Shown here piece after piece: positions 43,001 to 55,000 of a stretch of 64,000 nt of DNA. Source of the DNA: Salvelinus alpinus. Lineage: Eukaryota; Chordata; Actinopteri; Salmoniformes; Salmonidae. Numbering within the stretch: the first letter of the stretch is position 1; each line of letters begins with the position of its first letter. The position numbers and the translations under genes are program-made. The stretch spans positions 15,891,591 through 15,955,590 of the forward strand of contig NC_092092.1 of NCBI RefSeq assembly GCF_045679555.1, written 5' to 3'. The notes beneath the pieces were generated by a model. That model worked only from the letters and a program-made list of their open reading frames with translations, had not been told where the DNA came from and made no database searches.

Positions 43001-46000
43001 GTTAGGGTTAGGTTCTTACCGTGTGAATCGTATGGGTCGAGGTTAGGGTTAGGTTCTTACCGTATGAATCGTATGGGTCGAGGTTAGGGTTAGGTTCTTA
43101 CCGTGTGAATCGTATGGGTCGAGGTTAGGGTTAGGTTCTTACCGTATGAATCGTATGGGTCGAGGTTAGGGTTAGGTTCTTACCGTGTGAATCGTATGGG
43201 TCGAGGTTAGGGTTAGGTTCTTACCGTATGAATCGTATGGGTCGAGGTTAGGGTTAGGTTCTTACCGTGTGAATCGTATGGGTCGAGGTTAGGGTTAGGT
43301 TCTTACCGTATGAATCGTATGGGTCGAGGTTAGGGTTAGGTTCTTACCGTGTGAATCGTATGGGTCGAGGTTAGGGTTAGGTTCTTACCGTATGAATCGT
43401 ATGGGTCGAGGTTAGGGTTAGGTTCTTACCGTGTGAATCGTATGGGTCGAGGTTAGGGTTAGGTTCTTACCGTATGAATCGTATGGGTCGAGGTTAGGGT
43501 TAGGTTCTTACCGTGTGAATCGTATGGGTCGAGGTTAGGGTTAGGTTCTTACCGTATGAATCGTATGGGTCGAGGTTAGGGTTAGGTGTGTTCCAGCTCT
43601 GAATGGTCCCGTCCAGCCCTCCACTGAAACACTGCTCTCCTGTACTGCTCATCACAACACACAGCACTGCACCCTGGTGGGCCCTGAACGTGTACATGGG
43701 CTCCACATCTACAGAGGCACTCCTGGAGATAAAGACCGAGACAAATAAAGACTTACACAGTTTAAATCTTTCTACACAATCTGGACTGTATTAAAAAGGT
43801 AACATAGATGTCTTGTGAGAGACATCGGTCTCACCACGTTTGGAGTCAATTCCATTCCCATTCAGTAAATTCAGGAAGGAAACTGACATTCCAATTCTCC
43901 CCCCTGGCGAGAGCAATGTCTCCATGTCTTTAGTAAAGTAGACACTGCGTTGGTTAGGGTTAACATTGTAGTACTATTAGACAGAGAGAGTCAGTCTTAC
44001 TTCTTGCCGGAGGCAGTCTTCTGCAGGTGCCACATCTTCAGCGTGTGGTCCTCTGAGGCGGTGACCAGAACCGGTTCTACGGGGTGGAACGCCAGACCTC
44101 GGATCCCGTCAAAGTGGCTCCGTAGGGTAAACTTGGGGTTCCACGTCCTCCTCAGGGCATCCTTGTTGTTGGACATCTGAGGAGGGGAAACACCATGGAT
44201 TATGGGTAGATAAAGTCTAAGTAAACTGCAGTACAGTACATTTCCCAGGACCGCTGTAGTACTGTACATCCCCCAGGACAGCAGCAGGGCTGTAGTACTG
44301 TACATCCCCCAGGACAGCAGCAGGGCTGTAGTACTGTACATCCCCCAGGACAGCAGCAGGGCTGTAGTACTGTACATCCCCCAGGACAGCAGCAGGGCTG
44401 TAGTACTGTACATCCCCCAGGACAGCAGCAGGGCTGTAGTACTGTACATCCCCCAGGACAGCAGCAGGGCTGTAGTACTGTACATCCCCTAGGACAGCAG
44501 CAGGGCTGTAGTACTGTACATCCCCCAGGACCGCTGTAGTACTGTACATCCCCCAGGACAGCAGCAGGGCTGTAGTACTCTACATCCCCCAGGACAGCAG
44601 CAGGGCTGTAGTTCTGTAAGAGGACTATAATACTAACCCTAACCTGAACGCATATTCATTGAGGAAGGTATTGAGTGGACAAAAGACACAGATTGTGTTC
44701 TTGGCTAGTGGAGAGTGCAGATTAGTATTTAGGGTACCCAAGAGATTCTACTCATGTCGTAGGCCAGACTAACAGCCTCATTAGCTATGCTGAATCCAGC
44801 CAGCTCTCCCAGTCCCTGCTCAGCCCTCCCTCTGCTGTCTTCCTCCTCCCACAGAGGTATATGGATACTTACATCATAGGCCAGACTATCAGCCTCATTA
44901 GACACAGTGAGACCAGCCAGCTCTCCAAGTCCCAGTGCAGCCTCCATGTTCACATCAGGACCCAGGATAAAGGCCGTCCCAGAGGAAGGAGGGACCGGCA
45001 ACACCTCCACTGGAAGAGAAATAGAGACAGTCAATTAATCAACCAATACCCTGCAGGACACTCAAGATGTTTACACTGCGCAAATACATGGTACAATTTA
45101 ACACCTAGTTTAGACTGGCCCTGGGTCCAACACCTAGTATAGACTGGCCCTGGGTCCAACACCTAGTATAGACTGGCCCTGGGTCCAACACCTAGTATAG
45201 ACTGGCCCTGGGTCCAACAACTAGTATAGACTGGCCCTGGGTCCAACACCTAGTATAGACTGGCTCTGGGTCCAACACCTAGTATAGACTGGCCCTGGGT
45301 CCAACACCTAGTATAGACTGTCTCTGGGTCCAACACCTAGTATAGACTAGCCCTGGGTCCAACACCTAGTATAGACTGGCCCTGGGTCCAACACCTAGTA
45401 TAGACTGGCCCTGGGTCCAACACCTAGTATAGACTAGCCCTGGGTCCAACACCTAGTATAGACTGGCCCTGGGTCCAACACCTAGTATAGACTGGCCCTG
45501 GGTCCAACACCTAGTATAGACTGTCTCTGGGTCCAACACCTAGTATAGACTGGCCCTGGGTCCAACACCTAGTATAGACTGGCCCTGGGTCCAACACCTA
45601 GTATAGACTGGCCCTGGGTCCAACACCTAGTATAGACTGGCCCTGGGTCCAACACCTAGTATAGACTGGCCCTGGGTCCAACACCTAGTATAGACTGGCC
45701 CTGGGTCCAACACCTAGTTTAGACTGGCCCTGGGTCCAACACCTAGTTTAGACTGGCCCTGGGTCCAACACCTAGTATAGACTGGCCCTGGGTCCAACAC
45801 CTAGTATAGACTGGCCCTGGGTCCAACACCTAGTATAGACTGGCTCTGGGTCCAACACCTAGTATAGACTAGCCCTGGGTCCAACACCTAGTATAGACTG
45901 GCCCTGGGTCCAACACCTAGTATAGACTGGCCCTGGGTCCAACACCTAGTTTAGACTGGCCCTGGGTCCAACACCTAGTATAGACTGGCCCTGGGTCCAA

Positions 46001-49000
46001 CACCTAGTATAGACTAGCCCTGGGTCCAACACCTAGTTTAGACTAGCTCTGGGTCCAACACCTAGTATAGACTGGCCCTGGGTCCAACACCTAGTTTAGA
46101 CTGGCTCTGGGTCCAACACCTAGTATAGACTGGCCCTGGGTCCAACACCTAGTATAGACTAGCCCTGGGTCCAACAAAGGCAAGGACAGAGGAACAGTAC
46201 CTTTGTCAAAATTCAAGATGTGCACTGGGCAAATTTGTGACGTGTTTCAGGAAACTAGGCGTATGTCGCGGGTCACTACCTCACAGGAGAGACGTTGGAA
46301 CATAAACTTTATTTTTGAGGGTAGAAATGTCTTCTCGAACATGTGAACATTCATGTGCCTTAATAACAACTGTGTATGTCATCTGTAAATACTAATACAA
46401 TGGTTAAATAAGGAGCATAGTTGGTTTAGCCACAGAAAAATACAGCTACCTTCTCACTTAGCCATGATTGGCTGAGATAATGTGTGGGCTGGACATGCCG
46501 AGACATGAGTTCGGATTGGTCTGCCATACTGCACGCGTCTGTCTATTTGAGCTGGTCAGTGTGTGTAGGTAATCCTGTCTAACGCAGCTTTTAAACATAT
46601 ATATCAATATATCACGTAGTAGAACTGCATCAGTGTTGCTCTCCACTTTCTGGAGGACCGAGTTTTGAAATCAGTGGAATTAGAGTCTGATAGATAAAGA
46701 GATGGAGAAAACCCCTGTCTCTGGATTACATCTTCAAACTAAAGGCAACAATGGCATCCAACAGGAGACGCGTCCAACCATGAATGATGTATATAAGATA
46801 GTCTAGCGAGCTACATTTTCAGATATTACTCGTTTCTAATTTTGACAGAAAGATCCATTTGCTTGGCTAGCTATAGCCTAATGTTAGCTAGCTATAGCCT
46901 AATGTTAGCTAGCTATAGCCTAATGTTAGCTAGTGTCATGACACTAGCCCGTACAGTGAATTGGCTAGCAGAGATGTGAACAACCCCCCCTGTCCTGTTA
47001 GGAGGGGAGGGGGGCAGTTTAACATCTAAAACCCCACGTCATAAATTCCCATAAAGAGACTCTCCCTGGCCATGAGGTATGGAGAGAGAGTTTCACAGTA
47101 AGACAAAGGGATTCTCCCGCCCAATTCTACTCCATCCCAGAATTTGAGAACTGAACAATATTCCTATTTTGGAGAATGTGTAAACGGTCGGTGGAGAAGC
47201 CAGCTACGACCCGGTCCGTTTTGTTTCATGTTTGTGACCATGAGAGACAATACAGCCATATTACCCTAACTCTATTTATACAGGTGCCTCAGTTATGAGG
47301 TTTGCATCTAATTATTGTATAAAATGAATGAGTAAAGATGAAACTATTGGCGAAATGATGTAATGTGATGTTAACCTTCTAAATGAGAGAATAGTTTTCA
47401 TAAGTAAAATATGTTCACTCAGTGGCCACGCCCACGTGAATAGGCATTGGTTGGAAATGATGAACCAACCCCTTTTCTACATTTCTATAAAGAGCCCCCG
47501 TGACTCAATTCATGTCGGACAAAGCAAACCTCAGCGTGAGCTGTGGTGGCGAATAGTTGAATAGCCACTCTACATAACGAAAAGTCACTCAAGTTCCCAA
47601 TCCTGTGAGGATTTTGTCCTCACGTTTAAAAGGGCTAATTCTAATGTCAACCATACAGGCCAGGAAACGTTTTTGAGCTTGCTTGAACTCTGAACAATTG
47701 ATGACTCAAGAAGTGAGTCCTAGATGACGGCCTAACAGACTGGAGCTGGAAAGGTAGCAAATCTAGTACGACAACACTGACCGACGTGGACCAATCTCCA
47801 GAGTGAGATGACCCTCTCAGACCACGTGACCCGGAAGATTCCACAAAGGACAAACCAGAGCCTCACATAACCAGCTTCACGTAAATACAATGCATTGCTT
47901 TTCCGAATGAGCGATCGTTAGTGGCATATGTATTTATGTGAGAATAGCTTCCCAGGTCCGATAGAGACCAATGTCCCTTAGTCTTCCTTCCAAAACCCCC
48001 TTCTCTTCTCTCTGAATCTATCGTGTTATAACCAAACTGTTTTTGTTTAGTCCACTAGGGACGGTATTTACTGTATAATGTTATTATGTATTGTATATTC
48101 TGTAATTGTTTAATTAGTTTGTAAATAAATCATTGAGCCAGTTGGTGTATGGATGATTCATAGTAAAGGCTGGGTTCGTGCAGATAACCAACAATTTACG
48201 ACGTTCAGATGAGAATGACGAAGGTAATAATAATTGATTAATTAATAGAAGACTAATTGATCAGATATTAAAATATCTGAAGAGTTATATTGGGAAAAAC
48301 TATGTAATCTGAACATTTTCCTTGGTGCCCCAACTTCCTAGTTAATTACATTTACATGACTAGTTTAGTCACGTAATAATAATTACAGAGAATTGATTTG
48401 ATAAAATAACAGTCTTCACCTTTAATGATACTAAAGACACGACACTAGCTAACGTTGAACCTGGTTGGTTAGTTACCTGCAGATTCATGCAGGGTAGTAA
48501 CATCATGAGTTGGGATTATGGTTCATTGTTTACCTAGCTACATGTCTTAACAAAAGACTCCACTATGCAAGTAACCATTTCGAGTGCGTTCGTAAATTCA
48601 GTCTGACCATCTACTCCGATTTCAGAGCCCTCTCATCTGAGTGTGCCAGAGAGAGCAGAATAACTACAGAATTTACAAACGCTCAACACCCGTTGAATAT
48701 GGCCGGTGTCAGTAAACTCATCAGCCAGAGCGTCCAGTGCACTCAACGCTAAACGCTCTGAACTTGGAACGGACAATCTGACAGCACAGTTACAGTCACC
48801 AACGCTCTGGATAACAAAGCAGCCTAAGCGAGTAATGTTCAGTGAGCTGTTCTCTCTCACTTAGATGTCTGGAAGTAGCTAGCAGTTAGCTTAGGTGCTT
48901 GACAGCTGTTAGTACATTCAGATCCACCATTAAAGAGATGGCTGGGGCTAAGGCTTAAGAGGGTGTGAACGATACTGAATGGGTGGAGACAAAGAGGGGC

Positions 49001-52000
49001 TCTCCAATAGTAGTACCAAAACATTGAAAGACGGTTTTCTCAAAAGGGAGTTTACAAGTTTATCAACTTTCAAAGCAGAATTACTTTCCCCATTGTTCCT
49101 CAAATGTAGTGTATGATATACCATGTTGAAGCTCTGAGTCTCTACTTTAATCCAATGTAAAAAACTGAAATTCAAATGTTGCTACACAAGACCGATTTGA
49201 GCCGGTCACATATATGGTATAACAGAGACCGGGACAAAGACAGGGTCAGTACCTTCATCAGCGTGGTTGTCCTGGTGGTGTTCATTGAGCCTGGGTGCGT
49301 TGGAGCGGGACTGGGAAGTAGAGGAGGCTTCTCTGGGATTCATGTCCTCCTGGTCCCTCAGGTTGGCCAACATGTCCTGGAGCTTAGACCGGTTCGGTCC
49401 TGAGGGAGGGCAGACAGATAGGGGGGGGGGGGGGGACGACAATATAATGTTGGCACAACCTATAAAGTCAGAGGCTGTGTCCCAAATGGCAGCCCTATGT
49501 GACCTGGTGAAAAGAAGTGCACTATAAAGGGAACCGGGTGCCATTTAGATCTACCTGTCCATCTACCTGTAAATCTACATCTACCTGTCCATCTACCTGT
49601 CCATCTACATCTACCTGTCCATCTACCTGTCCATCTACCTGCACATCTACCTGTCCATCTACCTGTCCATCTACCTGCACATCTACCTGCACATCTACCT
49701 GTCCATCTACCTGCACATCTACCTGCACATCTACCTGCACATCTACCTGCACATCTACCTGTCCAATTACCTGTCCATCTACCTGTCCATCTACCTGAAC
49801 ATCTACCTGTCCATCTACCTGTCCATCTACCTGTCCATCTACATCTACCTGTACATCTACCTGTACGTCTACCTGTCCGTCTACCTGTACATCTACCTGT
49901 CCATCTACCTGTCCAGCTACCTGTCCATCTACCTGTCCATCTACCTGTCCATCTACATCTACCTGTATGTCTACCTGTCCGTCTACCTGTCCGTCTACCT
50001 GTCCATCTACATCTACCTGTACGTCTACCTGCACGTCTACCTGCCCGTCTACCTGCCCGTCTACCTGCCCGTCTACCTGCCCGTCTACCTGTCCATCTAC
50101 CTGTCCATCTACCTGTCCATCTACCTGTCCATCTACCTGTCCATCTACATCTACCTGTACATCTACCTGTCCATCTACCTGTCCATCTACAACTACCTGT
50201 ACGTCTACCTGTACATCTACCTGTCCGTCTACCTGTCCACCTACCTGTACATCTACCTGTCCACCTACCTGTACATATCTACCTGTCCATCTACATCTAC
50301 CTGTCCATCTACCTGTCCATCTACCTGTCCACCTACCTGTACATATCTACCTGTCTATCTACCTGTCCATCTACCTGTACATCTACCTGTACATCTACCT
50401 GTACATCCACCTGTACATCTACCTGTCCATCTACCTGTCCATCTACCTGTCCACCTACCTGTACATATATACCTGTCCATCTACCTGTACAAATCTACCT
50501 GTCTATCTACCTGTACATCTACATCTACCTGTCCATCTACCTGTACATCTACCTGTACATATATACCTGTCTATCTACCTGTACAAATCTACCTGTACAT
50601 CTACCTGTACATCTACCTGTACATCTACATCTACCTGTCCATCTACCTGTACATATATACCTGTCTATCTACCTGTACATCTACCTGTCCATCTACATCT
50701 ACCTGTACATCTACCTGAACATCTACATCTACCTGTCCATCTACATCTACCTGTCCATCTACCTGTCCATCTACCTGTCCATCTACCTGTACATATATAC
50801 CTGTCTATCTACCTGTACATCTACATCTACATGTACCTGTCCATCTACCTGTACATCTACCTGTACATATCTACCTGTCCATCTACCTGTCCATCTACCT
50901 GTCCACCTACCTGTACATATATACCTGTCTATCTACCTGTCCACCTACCTGTACATATCTACCTGTCTATCTACCTGTACATCTACCTGTACATCTACCT
51001 GTACTTCTACCTGTACATCTACCTGTCCATCTACCTGTCCATCTACCTGTACATCTACCTGTACATCTACCTGTACATCTACCTGTACATCTACCTGTCC
51101 ATATACCTGTCTATCTACCTGTACATCTACCTGTACATCTACCTGTACATCTACCTGTACATCTACCTGTCCATCTACCTGTACATCTACCTGTACATAT
51201 CTACCTGTCCATCTACCTGTCCACCTACCTGTACATATATACCTGTCTATCTACCTGTACATCTACCTGTACATCTACCTGTACATCTACATCTACATCT
51301 ACCTGTACATCTACCTGTCCATCTACCTGTACATCTACATCTACATCTACCTGTACATCTACCTGTCCATCTACCTGTACATCTACCTGTCCACCTACCT
51401 GTACATATCTACCTGTCCATCTACCTGTACATCTACCTGTACATCTACCTGTACCCCTACCTGTACATCTACATCTACCTGTACATCTACCTGTACATCT
51501 ACCTGTCCATCTACCTGTCCATCTACCTGTCCATCTACCTGTCCATCTACCTGTCCATCTACCTGTCCCCTCCCCCCGAACACACTTCCTGAAGACTCAC
51601 CACCCCACACATCAAAAAATGAACAAAATAGAGTTTCACAAAAAAAAAAAGTGCAAGAAAGATTTTGGTAAGAAAAGAATGTCGACAGGCTGTAGTTGAA
51701 AATGATCAGAGGATGAATGTGGACAGAATCACGTCAAACGGAGAGAGGACAAAGACTGATACTAAAGTAGGAAAATGGGACTGAGCATCGGTCTTGTTTT
51801 TGTATCATGACATCAACTTAAATAGTCTCGTCTTTCAAGGTTGTGTTGTTTATGCCCTTCCGTCACTTCTATGTCTGTTGAGTGCAATATGATTCAGTCA
51901 GGGATTGATTCCTTGTCTTCTATAAGACTCTACTAGAAGATGGGTATGTTGAGTGCAATATGATTCAGTCAGAGTTTGATTCCTTGTCTTCTATAAGACT

Positions 52001-55000
52001 CTACTAGAAGATGGGTATGTTGAGTGCAATATGATTCAGTCAGGGATTGATTCCTTGTCTTCTATAAGACTCTACTAGAAGATGGGTATGTTGAGTGCAA
52101 TATGATTCAGTCAGAGTTTGATTCCTTGTCTTCTATAAGACTCTACTAGAAGATGGGTATGTTGAGTGCAATATGATTCAGTCAGAGTTTGATTCCTTGT
52201 CTTCTATAAGACTCTACTAGAAGATGGGTATGTTGAGTGCAATATGATTCAGTCAGGGTTTGATTTCTTGCAGACTAACTCCAATAGAGGTTCTGTAGAC
52301 TAGATATTACTGACTGAAATAAGACAATGATAATATACATGGGGAATGATACACTACAGTGTAGAAATGAATATCTAAACTAGAGACAGAACAGAATGGA
52401 GCACTGAAGGAAATAAATGACAAAATAACAGACACACAGACAAACGTTTACACAGAGTCAGAGTTGAGGACAGAGCTATGTTATTAAGGGAGTTGAAGAC
52501 AGAGAGTTGAAGACAGAGCTATGTTATTAAGGGAGTTGAAGACAAAGAGTTGAAGACAGAGCTGTGTTATTAAGGGAGTTGAAGACAGAGCTATGTTATT
52601 AAGGGAGTTGAAGACAGAGCTATGTTATTAAGGGAGTTGAAGACAGAGCTATGTTATTAAGGGAGTTGAAGACAGAGCTATGTTATTAAGGGAGTTGAAG
52701 ACAGAGCTGTTATTAAGGGAGTTGAAGACAGAGAGTTGAAGACAGAGAGTTGAAGACAGAGCTGTTATTAAGGGAGTTGAAGACAGAGCTATGTTATTAA
52801 GGGAGTTGAAGACAGAGAGTTGAAGACAGAGCTATGTTATTAAGGGAGTTGAAGACAGAGCTGTGTTATTAAGGGAGTTGAAGACAGAGCTATGTTATTA
52901 AGAGAGTTGAAGACAGAGAGTTGAAGACAGAGCTATGTTATTAAGGGAGTTGAAGACAGAGAGTTGAAGACAGAGCTATGTTATTAAGGGAGTTGAAGAC
53001 AGAGCTGTTATTAAGGGAGTTGAAGACAGAGCTGTTATTAAGGGAGTTGAAGACAGAGAGTTGAAGACAGAGCTATGTTATTAAGGGAGTTGAAGACAGA
53101 GCTATGTTATTAAGGGAGTTGAAGACATAGAGTTGAAGACAGAGCTATGTTATTAAGGGAGTTGAAGACAGAGCTATGTTATTAAGGGAGTTGAAGACAG
53201 AGCTGTTATTAAGGGAGTTGAAGACAGAGAGTTGAAGACAGAGCTATGTTATTAAGGGAGTTGAAGACAGAGCTATGTTATTAAGGGAGTTGAAGACAGA
53301 GCTATGTTATTAAGGGAGTTGAAGACAGAGCTATGTTATTAAGGGAGTTGAAGACAGAGCTATGTTATTAAGGGAGTTGAAGACAGAGCTATGTTATTAA
53401 GGGAGATGAAGACAGAGCTGTTATTAAGGGAGTTGAAGACAGAGAGTTGAAGACAGAGCTATGTTATTAAGGGAGTTGAAGACAGAGCTGTTATTAAGGG
53501 AGTTGAAGACAGAGCTGTTATTAAGGAAGTTGAAGACAGAGAGTTGAAGACAGAGCTATGTTATTAAGGGAGTTGAAGACAGAGCTATGTTATTAAGGGA
53601 GTTGAAGACAGAGCTATGTTATTAAGGGAGTTGAAGACAGAGCTATGTTATTAAGGGAGTTGAAGACAGAGCTGTTATTAAGGGAGTTGAAGACAGAGCT
53701 GTTATTAAGGGAGTTGAAGACAGAGAGTTGAAGACAGAGCTGTGTTATTAAGGGAGTTGAAGACAGAGCTATGTTATTAAGAGAGTTGAAGACAGAGAGT
53801 TGAAGACAGAGCTATGTTATTAAGGGAGTTGAAGACAGAGAGTTGAAGACAGAGCTATGTTATTAAGGGAGTTGAAGACAGAGCTATGTTATTAAGGGAG
53901 TTGAAGACAGAGCTATGTTATTAAGGGAGTTGAAGACAGAGCTGTGTTATTAAGGGAGTTGAAGACAGAGCTATGTTATTAAGGGAGTTGAAGACAGAGC
54001 TGTGCTATTAAGAGAGTTGAAGACAGAGAGTTGAAGACAGAGCTATGTTATTAAGGGAGTTGAAGACAGAGCTGTGTTATTAAGGGAGTTGAAGACAGAG
54101 AGTTGAAGACAGAGCTATGTTATTAAGGGAGTTGAAGACAGAGCTGTGTTATTAAGGGAGTTGAAGACAGAGCTGTGTTATTAAGGGAGTTGAAGACAGA
54201 AAGTTGAAGACAGAGCTATGTTATTAAGGGAGTTGAAGACAGAGCTATGTTATTAAGGGAGTTGAAGACAGAGCTATGTTATTAAGGGAGTTGAAGACAG
54301 AGAGTTGAAGACAGAGCTATGTTATTAAGGGAGTTGAAGACAGAGCTATGTTATTAAGGGAGTTGAAGACAGAGCTATGTTATTAATGGAGTTGAAGACA
54401 GAGCTGTTATTAAGGGAGTTGAAGACAGAGCTATGTTATTAAGGGAGTTGAAGACAGAGCTATGTTATTAAGGGAGTTGAAGACAGAGCTGTTATTAAGG
54501 GAGTTGAAGACAGAGAGTTGAAGACAGAGCTATGTTATTAAGGGAGTTGAAGACAGAGCTGTGTTATTAAGGGAGTTGAAGACAGAGCTATGTTATTAAG
54601 AGAGTTGAAGACAGAGCTATGTTATTAAGGGAGTTGAAGACAGAGAGTTGAAGACAGAGCTATGTTATTAAGGGAGTTGAAGACAGAGCTGTGTTATTAA
54701 GGGAGTTGAAGACAGAGCTATGTTATTAAGGGAGTTGAAGACAGAGCTATGTTATTAAGGGAGTTGAAGACAGAGCTGTTATTAAGGGAGTTGAAGACAG
54801 AGAGTTGAAGACAGAGCTATGTTATTAAGGGAGTTGAAGACAGAGCTGTGTTATTAAGGGAGTTGAAGACAGAGCTATGTTATTAAGAGAGTTGAAGACA
54901 GAGAGTTGAAGACAGAGCTATGTTATTAAGGGAGTTGAAGACAGAGCTGTTATTAAGGGAGTTGAAGACAGAGCTGTTATTAAGGGAGTTGAAGACAGAG

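Noticed and set aside
42403-43592. Interstitial telomeric repeat (TTAGGG-like words in every unit)
   Set aside because: The ttagggttagg text is the complement of strn codons for Pro-Asn-Leu; the unit is exon-derived, not telomeric.
49967-51592. A 541-codon frame rich in Cys/Thr/Pro then Tyr/Leu
   Set aside because: Produced by the 12-bp array; both strands are open and the composition only mirrors the unit.
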